From NCBI GenBank assembly GCA_030432695.1, contig JAUILN010000005.1, forward strand, positions 434,001 through 498,000: a stretch of 64,000 nucleotides of DNA, in the 5' to 3' direction. A program made the position numbers and the translations under genes. Positions 9,330-18,268 of the stretch are shown here, in pieces; the stretch's first letter is position 1, and the number at the start of each line of letters is the position of its first letter. A model generated the notes under the pieces. The model saw nothing but the letters and a program-made list of their open reading frames with translations, was not told the DNA's origin and searched no databases. This DNA comes from a bacterium (GTDB lineage: Bacteria; Planctomycetota; UBA1135; UBA2386).

Positions 9330-9521
9330 GCGGTCATGGAAGCGGCCGGCGTGCGGTCGCTCCAGTGGAATCCGGTCGGTCTGCCGCTCCGCAATTCCCG
9401 ATGCCCCGGGCCGTTGCGGCGGCGCGTCGGGAGCGGGCGGGAGCCGTCCTTGCCCTGCGCACGGCCGCGGGCTCGGATGAGGCGCCCGGCCCATCCGCCC
9501 AACCGATCACCACACCCCGCC

Positions 9522-11180
9522 ATGACCAGGATCGTCCCGCTCCAGCACCAGCCCGACCTCCCGCTCGATCAGTTGATCCGCCGCGAGGCGCCCGACGACG
9601 AGGCGATCCCGATGGACGTGGTGTTCGTCGGCGGCGGTCCGGCCGGCCTGTCCGGCGCGATCGAGCTGGCGCGGCTGGTCAAGCAGGACAACGAGCAGGG
9701 CGGCGACCTCGGCGAGGTCGAGATCGCGGTCCTCGAGAAGGCCGGCGAACTCGGCCAGCACAACCTGTCGGGGGCGGTCCTCAACCCGCGCGCGCTCCGC
9801 GAGCTGTTCCCCGGCCGGGCCGACGGCGAGTTCCCGTTCCTGCGCAAGGCGGTCGCCGGCGAGGCGGTGTATCTGCTCGGCGAGAACGGCCGGACCAAGC
9901 TGCCCACTCCGCCGACGATGAAGAACCACGGCAACTTCGTGGTGTCGATCTGCGAGATGGTGCGGTGGCTGGGTGAGCAAGCCGAGAGCCTCGGGGTGCA
10001 GGTGTTCCCCGGCTTCCCGGTCGAGGGACTGTTGATGGACGGCGGTCGGGTCCGCGGCGTGAAGACCGTGGCGTCCGGTCTCGACCGCGAAGGCAAGCCC
10101 GGGAGCAACCACGAGCCGGCCGGCGACATCACCGCGCAGGTCGTGGCACTGACCGCCGGCACCCGCGATCCGCTGACGCAGGCCTGGATGAAGGCCCAGG
10201 GCGTGACGTCGGCGAACCCGCAGATCTACGCGCTGGGGGTCAAGGAGGTCTGGGAGGTCAAGCAGCCGCTCGACCGCGTCATCCACACGATGGGCTGGCC
10301 GCTGCCGAAGGACGCGTTCGGCGGGAGCTGGGCCTACCCGATGGCCGACGACCTGGTGTCGATCGGCCTGGTCGTCGGCCTCGACTACCACCAGACGTCG
10401 CTCGACGTGCACGGGCTCCTGCAGAAGCTCAAGAAGCACCCGCTGTTCGAGGAGATCCTGCGCGGCGGCTCGCTCGACGAGTGGGGCGCCAAGACGATCC
10501 CCGAAGGCGGCTACTACGCGCTGCCCGAGCAGCTCTCCGGCGACGGCCTGGTGATCTGTGGCGACGCGGCCGGCTTCGTCGACGTGCCGTCGCTGAAGGG
10601 CATCCACTACGCGATGCAGTCCGGCATCTACGCGGCCCGGGCGATCTTCGCCGCGCTCAAGGCGAAGGACACCTCGCGCGCCCGGCTCGCCGCCTACGAC
10701 GACTCGATCCGCAACAGCTACGTCGTGGCCGACATGAAGAAGACCCGCAACATGCGGCTCGCCTTCAAGTCGGGCTTCTGGGGTGGCGCGCTCAAGGCCG
10801 GCCTGATGACACTGACCGGTGGCGCGCTCCTCGGCGGCAGGATCGACGTCGACGAGGACGCCGCGGACCCCAAGGAGGTCACCCCCGCCGAGCCGGTGCT
10901 CGCCGACGGCACCCGGACCTTCCGCAAGGTCGACGCGGTGTTCAAGTCGGGCAACGCCACGCGCGACGACATCCCGCCGCACCTCACCGCCAAGGCCGAC
11001 GTGCCGGCCGAGGTCGCGAAGATGTACGAGCACATGTGCCCGGCCCACGTCTACGAGGAGCAGGACGGCAAGCTGGTGATCAACGCGCCGAACTGCATCG
11101 ACTGCAAGGCCACCGACGTGCTCGGCCCCCGCTGGATGCCGCGCGAGGGCGGCAGCGGGCCGCGGTATCGGCGGATGTGA
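9522..11180 (+). CDS. Electron transfer flavoprotein-ubiquinone oxidoreductase
   Basis: 552 residues from the ATG at 9522; the frame upstream is open but non-coding. ETF-QO passes electrons from reduced ETF, made by acyl-CoA and amino-acid dehydrogenases, through FAD and a [4Fe-4S] cluster to membrane quinone. The FAD-binding motif VFVGGGPAGLSGAIELA lies near residue 28, CGDAAGFVDVPSLKGIHYAMQSG near residue 345, and the ferredoxin-like C-terminus carries MCPAHVYEE and NCIDCKATD. Only three of the four cluster Cys are present; the last is Thr (codon 11112-11114). Length is normal for the family. No ETF genes are adjacent. Confidence 0.92.
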   Translation: MTRIVPLQHQPDLPLDQLIRREAPDDEAIPMDVVFVGGGPAGLSGAIELARLVKQDNEQGGDLGEVEIAVLEKAGELGQHNLSGAVLNPRALRELFPGRADGEFPFLRKAVAGEAVYLLGENGRTKLPTPPTMKNHGNFVVSICEMVRWLGEQAESLGVQVFPGFPVEGLLMDGGRVRGVKTVASGLDREGKPGSNHEPAGDITAQVVALTAGTRDPLTQAWMKAQGVTSANPQIYALGVKEVWEVKQPLDRVIHTMGWPLPKDAFGGSWAYPMADDLVSIGLVVGLDYHQTSLDVHGLLQKLKKHPLFEEILRGGSLDEWGAKTIPEGGYYALPEQLSGDGLVICGDAAGFVDVPSLKGIHYAMQSGIYAARAIFAALKAKDTSRARLAAYDDSIRNSYVVADMKKTRNMRLAFKSGFWGGALKAGLMTLTGGALLGGRIDVDEDAADPKEVTPAEPVLADGTRTFRKVDAVFKSGNATRDDIPPHLTAKADVPAEVAKMYEHMCPAHVYEEQDGKLVINAPNCIDCKATDVLGPRWMPREGGSGPRYRRM

Positions 11181-11189
11181 TCGCGGAGT

Positions 11190-13010
11190 TCACCGCGCTT
11201 CGCCGAGCAGCCGCACGATCGCCGGCTCCATCGCTTCGGCCCAGGCGCGAAAGCCCTCCTCGCCCGGGTGCAGGCCGTCGGGTAGCAGGTCGCGCCGCAA
11301 CGTGCCGTCCCGGTTCAGGAACACGCCGCTCAGGTCGAGCCAGTGGACCGTCTCGCCGTCCGCGAACTCCTGCAGGATCGCGTTGACCCGGTCGTTGCGC
11401 CGCCGCCCTTCGTCGGTCGGCGCGTCGCCGCGCGGGAAGATCGCGAGCAGCAGGATCTTCGAGTCCGGCAACCGCGCGTGGATCTCCTTCAGGAGCGCGA
11501 GGACACCGTAGGCGGTGTCGGCTCCCTGGCGTTCGGGCGCGCCGCGGTTGTTGGTGCCGATCATCAGCACGACGAGCTTCGGGTCGTGCTCCGCCATGCC
11601 GTCGAGACCGCCGTGCTGGAAGTGCCAGAGCATGTGCTCGGTGCGGTCGCCGCTCGAGCCGATGTTCACCGCGTTGCGGTCGGCGTAGTACTCCTCCCAG
11701 ACCGGCCGGCCGACCCGCGACCAGCGGAACACGATCGAGTCGCCGATCATCAGCAGGTCGACCGGCTGCTCCTCGCACCACCGCTTGCGGTCTTCGTGGT
11801 GCTTCATCCACAGCGTCCAGCTGTCCGGGCTCTCGTCGGGGTCCGGCCGAGACTGGGCTCGGGTCGCCGGAACGTCGGTCGCGTAGCCCGGATTCGTCCA
11901 AGGCATCTTCGCACCTCCGCGTGCGGTCCGCTCGGCAGGCAGACCGACGAGCGTCAGCCACGCCCGGCCCATCCCCGCGCCGATCCGATAGTGCGCGACG
12001 CCGTTGTGGTTCCAGTGGTAGCCGAAGCCGGACGGTGAGACCGCGGCGTCGCGGTACATCGGCCGCGTGTCCACGACCACGACGTTGCCAGCATGTTCGG
12101 GATGCCGCGCCGGATCGGCGACGGCGCCCTGCGCCTCGACGAGCTGCAGGCCGACGCCGTCGAGGTCGGGACCACCGATCCCGGTGTTGGCGACGACCAC
12201 TGGCAGCGTCGCGCCGAACTCGCTCCGCACATCGTGGATCAGGTCGGCGAGGTTGGCCTCGTACTCGACGACCCCCTCGGTCGTCCGATCGTTCCAGCCC
12301 TGGTGCCAACCAAAGCCGGCGATCTCCACGGAGCGCCCGGCGAGGTCGGGGAACCCGGATTCGAGGTCGTCCAGCACCTGCCGGACGGTGGCGAGCAGGT
12401 GGGTCCACATGTACCCGACCTCGCCGCCGCGCTTCGCCACCGCACTCGGCGACCGCCAATCGAACTTCAGGCTCGTGCCGCCGGTCGCGACCTTGACGAG
12501 CAGCACGGGCTCCTCCAGCGCGTCCCCCACCACGTGGCCGAAGCCGTACTCGGGCCCGATCCAACGTTGGTCGCGGCTGTCCGCCTTGCCGAAGCCGATC
12601 GTGTGCGGGCCCTTGCGGGTCACGCCCGGGGTCAACTCGCCAGGACGTTCCCGATTCCGGAACACCTCCATGCGCGCATGGACCTGCACGTCGCCCCGGA
12701 CCAACCACGCGCCTTCGGCATCGACCAGCGGGTCGGTGCCCTCGGACCCGTACGTGTAGGGCATGGTCTCGACCGCCCAGGCGAGTCCGCCAATCCCGCC
12801 GGGGATCTCCGAAGGGTTGTCCGCCGCGGGCGGCTGCGCGGGGTCGAACGCGGGGTTCCGGCCGTTGAGAGCCTTGCCATGGCCGACCATGTTCGACTGC
12901 CCGGCCAGCACGAACACCTTGACCGGACCCTGGGTCTGCGGCGCGGCGTGCGCGGTGCAGCAGAGCGAGAGGGCCGCGAGGGCCAAAGCCGCGAACGAGG
13001 ATCGATGCAT
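11190..13010 (-). CDS. Secreted SASA acetylesterase - SGNH hydrolase fusion
   Basis: 606 residues with a signal peptide (1-22, cleaved after AHA). The N-terminal 330 residues are a sialate O-acetylesterase-like (SASA) domain with block I VFVLAGQSNMVG and the downstream GFGWHQGWNDRT block. The C-terminal 200 residues are a second SGNH/GDSL esterase of the PAF-acetylhydrolase type with MIGDSIVFRW, NIGSSGDRTEHMLW, VVLMIGTNNRG and LLPDGLHPGEEGF, giving its own Ser, Gly, Asn and Asp/His. Both active sites look intact, so one polypeptide could remove acetyl groups from two positions of a glycan. It converges on ETF-QO with 9 bases between the stops and follows the alkaline phosphatase gene. Confidence 0.85.
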   Translation of the reverse strand: MHRSSFAALALAALSLCCTAHAAPQTQGPVKVFVLAGQSNMVGHGKALNGRNPAFDPAQPPAADNPSEIPGGIGGLAWAVETMPYTYGSEGTDPLVDAEGAWLVRGDVQVHARMEVFRNRERPGELTPGVTRKGPHTIGFGKADSRDQRWIGPEYGFGHVVGDALEEPVLLVKVATGGTSLKFDWRSPSAVAKRGGEVGYMWTHLLATVRQVLDDLESGFPDLAGRSVEIAGFGWHQGWNDRTTEGVVEYEANLADLIHDVRSEFGATLPVVVANTGIGGPDLDGVGLQLVEAQGAVADPARHPEHAGNVVVVDTRPMYRDAAVSPSGFGYHWNHNGVAHYRIGAGMGRAWLTLVGLPAERTARGGAKMPWTNPGYATDVPATRAQSRPDPDESPDSWTLWMKHHEDRKRWCEEQPVDLLMIGDSIVFRWSRVGRPVWEEYYADRNAVNIGSSGDRTEHMLWHFQHGGLDGMAEHDPKLVVLMIGTNNRGAPERQGADTAYGVLALLKEIHARLPDSKILLLAIFPRGDAPTDEGRRRNDRVNAILQEFADGETVHWLDLSGVFLNRDGTLRRDLLPDGLHPGEEGFRAWAEAMEPAIVRLLGEAR

Positions 13011-13039
13011 GGGACGTCCAGGTCGGGTTGCGGGCCGGA

Positions 13040-14659
13040 TCAGTCGCCCGCGCGGTCACCGTGCACCGCAGCCCGCAGCGCCGGCAGATCCACCTGCAGC
13101 AGGTGGCCGTGGTCGCTGGTGACGACCAGCAGGGTGTCGTTCCAGGCCTCGTGCTCGGTGATCCAGTCGGTGAGCTGCAGGAAGCTCTGCTCGGCGGACA
13201 GCACCTCGCCCACCGCGTGGTCGAGGTTGTTGTAGTGCGACGACCAATCGACCTGGCCGGCTTCGACCAGCAGCAGGAACGGCTGCTCGGGGGTCGCGTC
13301 GAGCACCGCGAGCGCGGCCGCGGTCAGGTCCTGCAGCGTGGGCAGCTGCGCCCGCTCGTCGGGTGTGTACTCGGGCGCCGGCTCGACCGCGCCGTTGGCG
13401 TAGCTGAGCGAATCGGTCGGATCGTAGCGCCCGTCCGCGGTCCGGAACGGCGCGTGGTCGAAGCGCTGGTTGCCGAACAGGCCGAACAGCCGCGAACCCT
13501 CGGACCGACCTGCCGCGCGGGCGGCACCGACCTCACGCGCGGCGTCGGTCAGCCCGGACTTGCTGCCCTCCACCCACCGCCACTCGGGCCGGCCGCGGAG
13601 TGCCTCCACGTCGACAGGGTCGATGTACCGCGTGCTGCCGAACTCGAAGCCGTAGCCGAGCGCGACGTCCACCCCACGGAACTCGGCGAGGCCGAGCATC
13701 TGCCGCGCAATCTCCGGGTAGCGGCTGCGGCTCGCGACCGACGCGTAGACCGAGGCCGGCGTCGCATGGTCGAACGGCACATCGGTGACGGTCGCGATCG
13801 TCCAACCGCGGTTCTGCAGCCGACGCCCGAGCGGCAGGTAGCGCTCGCCGTCCGGCCCGACGTTGACCCGACCGTTGAGGGTCTTGCGACCCGAGAAGAT
13901 CGCGGTCGCGGTGGAGGCCGAGTCGGCGGTGGCGTGCGCGGTCGCGGCATCGAAGCGCGGCACCGGGCGCCCCTGCACGACCTCGGTGCGGTAGCTGCCG
14001 GCGAGGTAGTCGTGGTCCTGCGCCGACCACGGGAAGCGGCCGCCCAGCGCCACGTCGAAGCCGCCGGGCAGGCGGCCATCACGCAGCGGTGAGGTCACCA
14101 GCGAGGCGTACGAACGCCGCGGCCGCGCGACGCCGGTTCCCGGCGGCACGTAGTCGAAGAACGCCAGGCCCCGGCCGGGTCCCTCGGGATCCCAGACGCC
14201 GGACTTCACCACCGAGGCCGCGGCGTAGGTCTGCCAGTCACCCCCGTCCATCACCATCACGATCAGGCGACGGACCCCGGCATCGGCGGCGGCCAGCAGC
14301 AGGTCGTGGACCTGGGTCTGGTCGCCGTGCGCCTGCCGCGGATCCACCGTGCGCGGCGGGGACTGGCCGTAGATCCGCGCCAGGCCGAGCTCGTCGCGGT
14401 AGGGACTGGCAGGCCCGGTTACACCCTCGAAGTCGCAGTGCGCGCCGAAGCTCATCGCCAACACCGGCCGGTTCGAGTGGGTCCGATGGGTGCTGAAGAC
14501 CCCGTCGAGGCCCTGCCAGCCGTATGCGTAGACCCGACGCATCGCGGTCTCGCGGTCGGCGATCGACGCCTGCTGCAGGTCGCGGAGCGGATCGGCGGTG
14601 GGCTCCTGAGGCGCGGACAGGACGGCGTGGACGGTGGCGGCGACGGCGAGGATCGACAT
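13040..14659 (-). CDS. PhoA-type alkaline phosphatase
   Basis: 539 residues, exported (short signal peptide ending near VLSAPQ). It hydrolyses phosphomonoesters with two Zn and one Mg. Visible motifs are the metal-binding Asp in VMVMDGGD, the nucleophile Ser in TADSASTATAIFSG, the metal-binding Glu/Asp/His in LLLVEAGQVDWSSHYNN, and Asp/His in TSDHGH. The catalytic core is interrupted by family-typical inserts. It is a second phosphatase in the window besides PhoD, in line with a phosphate-scavenging secretome. It lies 29 bases upstream of the esterase fusion and may be cotranscribed with it. A promoter-like box is at 14697-14706. Confidence 0.9.
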   Translation of the reverse strand: MSILAVAATVHAVLSAPQEPTADPLRDLQQASIADRETAMRRVYAYGWQGLDGVFSTHRTHSNRPVLAMSFGAHCDFEGVTGPASPYRDELGLARIYGQSPPRTVDPRQAHGDQTQVHDLLLAAADAGVRRLIVMVMDGGDWQTYAAASVVKSGVWDPEGPGRGLAFFDYVPPGTGVARPRRSYASLVTSPLRDGRLPGGFDVALGGRFPWSAQDHDYLAGSYRTEVVQGRPVPRFDAATAHATADSASTATAIFSGRKTLNGRVNVGPDGERYLPLGRRLQNRGWTIATVTDVPFDHATPASVYASVASRSRYPEIARQMLGLAEFRGVDVALGYGFEFGSTRYIDPVDVEALRGRPEWRWVEGSKSGLTDAAREVGAARAAGRSEGSRLFGLFGNQRFDHAPFRTADGRYDPTDSLSYANGAVEPAPEYTPDERAQLPTLQDLTAAALAVLDATPEQPFLLLVEAGQVDWSSHYNNLDHAVGEVLSAEQSFLQLTDWITEHEAWNDTLLVVTSDHGHLLQVDLPALRAAVHGDRAGD

Positions 14660-14696
14660 GGTGAGCGCTTCGCACCGTACGCGCGCCGCCGACTCG

Positions 14697-14706
14697 GTCT
14701 AGCCAA
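14697..14706 (-). promoter_or_regulatory. Candidate extended -10 (TTGGCTAGAC) of the alkaline phosphatase gene
   Basis: The ten bases TTGGCTAGAC, read leftward, lie 37 bases before the ATG. The same decamer occurs 49 bases before tilS, and related GGCTA-type boxes precede two more genes, which favours a shared housekeeping promoter element. Confidence 0.4.
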
Positions 14707-14752
14707 GATCGCGGCAAGGGCGAGAACCTCCGGACCGCTCCGGGCGGCGCGG

Positions 14753-15808
14753 CTACGCCGACCCCATCCGGGTCGGCAGCTCCGCCGCCACCAGGCCCGC
14801 CAGCCCCTCGATCCAGGCGGGCTCCGCGTTCACGCACGGCACCTGGACCAGCTTCTCGCCGCCGGCGGCGACGAAGTCCTCGGCCGCCCGGATGCCGATC
14901 TCCTCGATCGTCTCCAGACAGTCGGCGACGAACGACGGGCACAGCACCGCCACCCGCTTCACGCCCTCGCGGGCCAGCTCCTCGATCCGCACGTCGGTGA
15001 ACGGCGTGATCCACTTCTTGGTGAGCCGCGACTGGAAGGTGACCTCGTAGTCGTCCGGACCGAGGCCGAGTGACGCCGCCAGCGCCCGGGCGGTGGCGAA
15101 GCACTGCGCGCGGTAGCACTGCCGGTTGGCGAAGACGATCTCCTCGCAGCAGCCGGACCGCAGACAGTGCGAACCGCCGGTCTCGTCGCCCTTGAGGATG
15201 TGGCGCTCGGGGATGCCGTGGAAGCTGATCACGACCTTGTCGGGCCGCAGCTCGTCGAGCACCGGCCGGGCGAGTGCGGCCTGGGGCTCGATGAACGCCT
15301 CATGCTCGTAGAACGGCGGCACCACGGTCAGCGACGGCACGTTGCGCAGCGTGCCCGCGACCTCGTAGACCTTCGTCACCGCCGAAGCCCAGGCTGCCAT
15401 CGAATACTGCGGGAACAGCGGCACCACCACGATCTGGTCGGTGCCCCGCGCCCGCAGTCGCTCCAGGGCGTCGGCGATGCTCGGATTGCGGTAGCGCATC
15501 GCGAGCTCGACTCCGGCGACCCGCGCGCCGAGGAGGTCGGCGAGACCGCGGGCGAGGTCCTCGCCGAAGTACTTGAGCGGCGAGCCCCGCTCCGACCAGA
15601 TCGTCCGGTAGGCCCGGGCCGACTTGCGTGGCCGGGTGCGCAGGATGATGCCGTGGACCAGCGCCCGCCGCGCCGGGGTCGGGATGTCGAGGACCAGCGG
15701 GTCGTTCAGGAACTCCGCGAGGTAGGTGCGGACATCGGCCACCGACGTCGAGTCGGGCGTGCCGAGGTTCACCAGGAGGACGCCAGGACGTGGATCGGCT
15801 GCGGTCAT
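14753..15808 (-). CDS. hemH: Ferrochelatase (protohaem/coprohaem ferro-lyase)
   Basis: 351 residues, normal for the family. It inserts Fe2+ into the porphyrin in the last steps of haem synthesis. Seen: the N-terminal VLLVNLGTPDS, the catalytic His in VVISFHGIPERH, and the conserved Glu in VLCPSFVADCLETIEEI. A central Cys-rich segment (CLRSGCC, then two more Cys in NRQCYRAQC) resembles the cysteine arrangement of bacterial ferrochelatases that bind an iron-sulfur cluster, so a cluster is possible but unproven. The gene stands alone on this strand between alkaline phosphatase and the divergent hydrolase, with 126 bases to the latter. Confidence 0.95.
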   Translation of the reverse strand: MTAADPRPGVLLVNLGTPDSTSVADVRTYLAEFLNDPLVLDIPTPARRALVHGIILRTRPRKSARAYRTIWSERGSPLKYFGEDLARGLADLLGARVAGVELAMRYRNPSIADALERLRARGTDQIVVVPLFPQYSMAAWASAVTKVYEVAGTLRNVPSLTVVPPFYEHEAFIEPQAALARPVLDELRPDKVVISFHGIPERHILKGDETGGSHCLRSGCCEEIVFANRQCYRAQCFATARALAASLGLGPDDYEVTFQSRLTKKWITPFTDVRIEELAREGVKRVAVLCPSFVADCLETIEEIGIRAAEDFVAAGGEKLVQVPCVNAEPAWIEGLAGLVAAELPTRMGSA

Positions 15809-15910
15809 CGCGAACCGGCCAAGGTAGGTTGGAGCCCGAGTTTTTCCGAATGGGCAATCCGTCGGCTCGGCCGCGGCGGATCAGCGGCCCGACCCGGATC
15901 GATCCGACCG

Positions 15911-15934
15911 CCTGCCCGCCTGCCCGCCTGCCCG
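15911..15934 (+). repeat. Three tandem copies of CCTGCCCG abutting a start codon
   Basis: Three perfect 8-base repeats run directly into the ATG at 15935, and a run of CGC/CCG triplets follows inside the gene (15941-15961). The unit length is not a multiple of three. Confidence 0.8.
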
Positions 15935-16909
15935 ATGTCACGCCGCCGCCGCCGCCGCCGCATGCTGCTGTTCCTGCTGTTCGTCCCGGTGCTGATGCTC
16001 GGCGTCGGCACGGTGCTGACCCGGCGCGCGACCCACACCGCCGAGGCCGCCTGGCCGCCGCGGAGCGAGCCGCTGCGGATCGATGGCCTCGCGATCCACC
16101 ACATCGACCTGGGCCCTCGCAACGCCCCGCCGGTGATCCTGCTGCACGGCGCGTTCGGCACGCTGGAGGACTGGACCGCGACGGTGGTCGACCCCTTGCT
16201 GGCGGCCGGATTCCGAGTCGTTGCCTTCGACCGACCGGGCCATGGCTATTCGGAGCGACCGACCGACACGTTCGGCCTCGCCGCGCAGGCGCAGGTCCTG
16301 GGGCACGCGACCGAAACTCTGGGCGTCGGACCGGCGATCCTCTGCGGCTTCTCCTTCGGCGGAGCGGTGGCACTCGCCTGGGCGCTCGACGACCCGGACT
16401 CGGTCGCCGCGCTGGTGTTGGTCAACGCGCCGAGTCATCCGTGGCGGACCGGTCACCCCGCGAGTTACGACCTGCTCGCCAACCCAGTGGTCGGAACGGC
16501 CCTCGCCGAGACGCTGGCCGGGCCACTCTCCAGCCTGTTCGCGACCGACGGCGTCGCCAAGGCGTTCGCACCCGAACCGCCGCTGCCCGCCTACCTGGAG
16601 CGAGCCCCGATCGGCCTGACGGTCCGGCCGGATTCCCTGCGCAACAATGCGATCGACATAAGGGAACTCGAATCGGAGCTGGAGACGATGGTCCCACGCT
16701 ACCGTGACCTCGCGATGCCGATCCGGATGCTGGTCTCGACCGAGGACGAAGTCGTGAGCCCGACCATCCACTCGATTCCGTTGCAGCGGGTCACGAGTGA
16801 TTCCCGACGGATCGAGGTGCCCGCGGCCGGGCACCAACTGCCCTGGACCCGGCCGGAGCTGGTCGCCGAGACGATCGAGGACGCGCGCCGCGCGGCCGAG
16901 CGACGCTGA
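15935..16909 (+). CDS. Membrane-anchored alpha/beta hydrolase
   Basis: 324 residues. The N-terminus is an Arg run followed by one hydrophobic segment (MLLFLLFVPVLMLGVGTVL), so a signal anchor is likely. The rest is a canonical alpha/beta hydrolase: oxyanion region ILLHGAFGTLEDW, FDRPGHGYSERP, nucleophile elbow GFSFGGAVAL with Ser, acid Asp in STEDEVVS and catalytic His in AAGHQLPW. Substrate cannot be predicted. The frame is open far upstream, but coding character begins at this ATG. The Arg run is encoded by a CGC/CCG repeat, making its length potentially variable. Confidence 0.85.
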   Translation: MSRRRRRRRMLLFLLFVPVLMLGVGTVLTRRATHTAEAAWPPRSEPLRIDGLAIHHIDLGPRNAPPVILLHGAFGTLEDWTATVVDPLLAAGFRVVAFDRPGHGYSERPTDTFGLAAQAQVLGHATETLGVGPAILCGFSFGGAVALAWALDDPDSVAALVLVNAPSHPWRTGHPASYDLLANPVVGTALAETLAGPLSSLFATDGVAKAFAPEPPLPAYLERAPIGLTVRPDSLRNNAIDIRELESELETMVPRYRDLAMPIRMLVSTEDEVVSPTIHSIPLQRVTSDSRRIEVPAAGHQLPWTRPELVAETIEDARRAAERR

Positions 16910-17004
16910 ACCCGCGCCGCGCCTCGAACGCCCCGCCGGATTCGGCACCCGCGCACAAGGGTTCTCCTGCGTAGGCAGGTCCGCCACCGCGCGCTGCCGC
17001 CACC

Positions 17005-17013
17005 GGCTACAAT
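17005..17013 (+). promoter_or_regulatory. Candidate extended -10 (GGCTACAAT)
   Basis: GGCTACAAT lies 65 bases before the ATG at 17079 and matches the GGCTA-type box seen elsewhere in the window; TACAAT is one change from a consensus -10. Confidence 0.4.
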
Positions 17014-17078
17014 GCGCGGCCGCCTGCCCGGTCGGCGTCCATCGCCGACTGTCCGGCTCCGAACCCCTCCCGATTGCC

Positions 17079-18236
17079 ATGCGCATTCCACACTCCCTGT
17101 CGCTCGCCGTCTTCGCATCGCTGACCTCCGTCGCCGGCGCCCAGAACACCTTCGTGGTGCCCTCCAAGGCTGGAGTCTCCGAGCCCGGCTCGGTCTGGAA
17201 CGACCGCTCCGACCAGGTCTTCACGCTGTGGGGCTCGACCTCGGCCAGCTCCAGCGCCTCGCGTGCCCAGTACCTCTACGACGTCACCGACATCCCGGTG
17301 GCGCAGGCCAACCTCTCGGCGATGCAGGTCCGCGCGCCGTGGACGAACAACGTCAATGCCGCGACCTACACGGTGTCGATCGACGTGTCGGTCGGGCCGA
17401 ACACGCCGACCGGCGCCAGCAGCGTCTACGCGTCCAACCACGGCAGCAACCAGACGACCGTCTTTAGCGGTGCGTTGAACATCCCCGCGCAGTCGCGGGC
17501 GGGCAGCTGGCCGGCCAACTGGTTCGCACCGATCGCGTTCAACGCGCCGTTCGCCTACGACAACTCGAACGGAGCGAGTCTCGTGGTCGATTGGACCACC
17601 ACCAACAGCTCCACGCAGAGCCTGACCTCGCTCGAGGGCTACCGCCTGGAGGGCGGCAACGCGACCTTCGAGTATGTCGACCGTGACTGCCCGAACAGCG
17701 CCGGCCAGATCTCCGGCGGCTTCGGCTGGAGCCCGACCACCCTGGTCCCCGGCGGTTCGTTCCAGGTCAGCATCAGCGGGGCTCCCCCGGCCACGCCGAG
17801 CTATGCCAGCAACGCGATCTTCTTCGCGACCGGCGGTGTCGGCACGCCGTTCGGTGCCTTCACCACGCCGTTCGCGCTGACCAGCCTCGGACTCCCGGCG
17901 CAGGCAGGCTGTGATTGGGCGGTCAGCAACATGGTGCTCGGCGCCCCGGGCATGTATCGCGACTTCGGTACCTCCGCCTCGGTGAGCATCAGCAACGTCG
18001 GTATCCCGAACGACCCCAACCTGGTCGCAGTGCGCTTCTACACCCAGGCACTCGGGCTCGATCTGAACAGCGGCTCGCCGATGCTCCACCCGCTGACCGC
18101 GATCCGCTGGACGATCGGTACCGGAGCGCCCGTGCCGGTCAGCCAGCTGCGCCGCACGTTCGATGCGAGCGGTTCGCCGCCGACCAGCAGCTCGGTGGTG
18201 CAGAGCGACGGCCTGTCGGCCCAATTCATCTACTGA
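17079..18236 (+). CDS. Secreted beta-rich protein of unknown function
   Basis: 385 residues. A clear signal peptide (MRIPHSLSLAVFASLTSVAGAQ) is followed by a mature protein rich in Ser, Thr, Asn, Gly and Ala with few charged residues, alternating in a way that suggests beta-sandwich domains. Only two Cys occur in the mature chain (DRDCPNSAG and QAGCDWA). No catalytic motif is seen. Composition and style (TSLGLPAQAGCDWAVSNMVLG) match secreted proteins numerous in some planctomycetes; an adhesive or surface role is a guess. It has its own promoter-like box and stands alone. Confidence 0.7.
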   Translation: MRIPHSLSLAVFASLTSVAGAQNTFVVPSKAGVSEPGSVWNDRSDQVFTLWGSTSASSSASRAQYLYDVTDIPVAQANLSAMQVRAPWTNNVNAATYTVSIDVSVGPNTPTGASSVYASNHGSNQTTVFSGALNIPAQSRAGSWPANWFAPIAFNAPFAYDNSNGASLVVDWTTTNSSTQSLTSLEGYRLEGGNATFEYVDRDCPNSAGQISGGFGWSPTTLVPGGSFQVSISGAPPATPSYASNAIFFATGGVGTPFGAFTTPFALTSLGLPAQAGCDWAVSNMVLGAPGMYRDFGTSASVSISNVGIPNDPNLVAVRFYTQALGLDLNSGSPMLHPLTAIRWTIGTGAPVPVSQLRRTFDASGSPPTSSSVVQSDGLSAQFIY

Positions 18237-18268
18237 GCGAGCGCGCCGCACGACGGCAGCGTGCCGCC

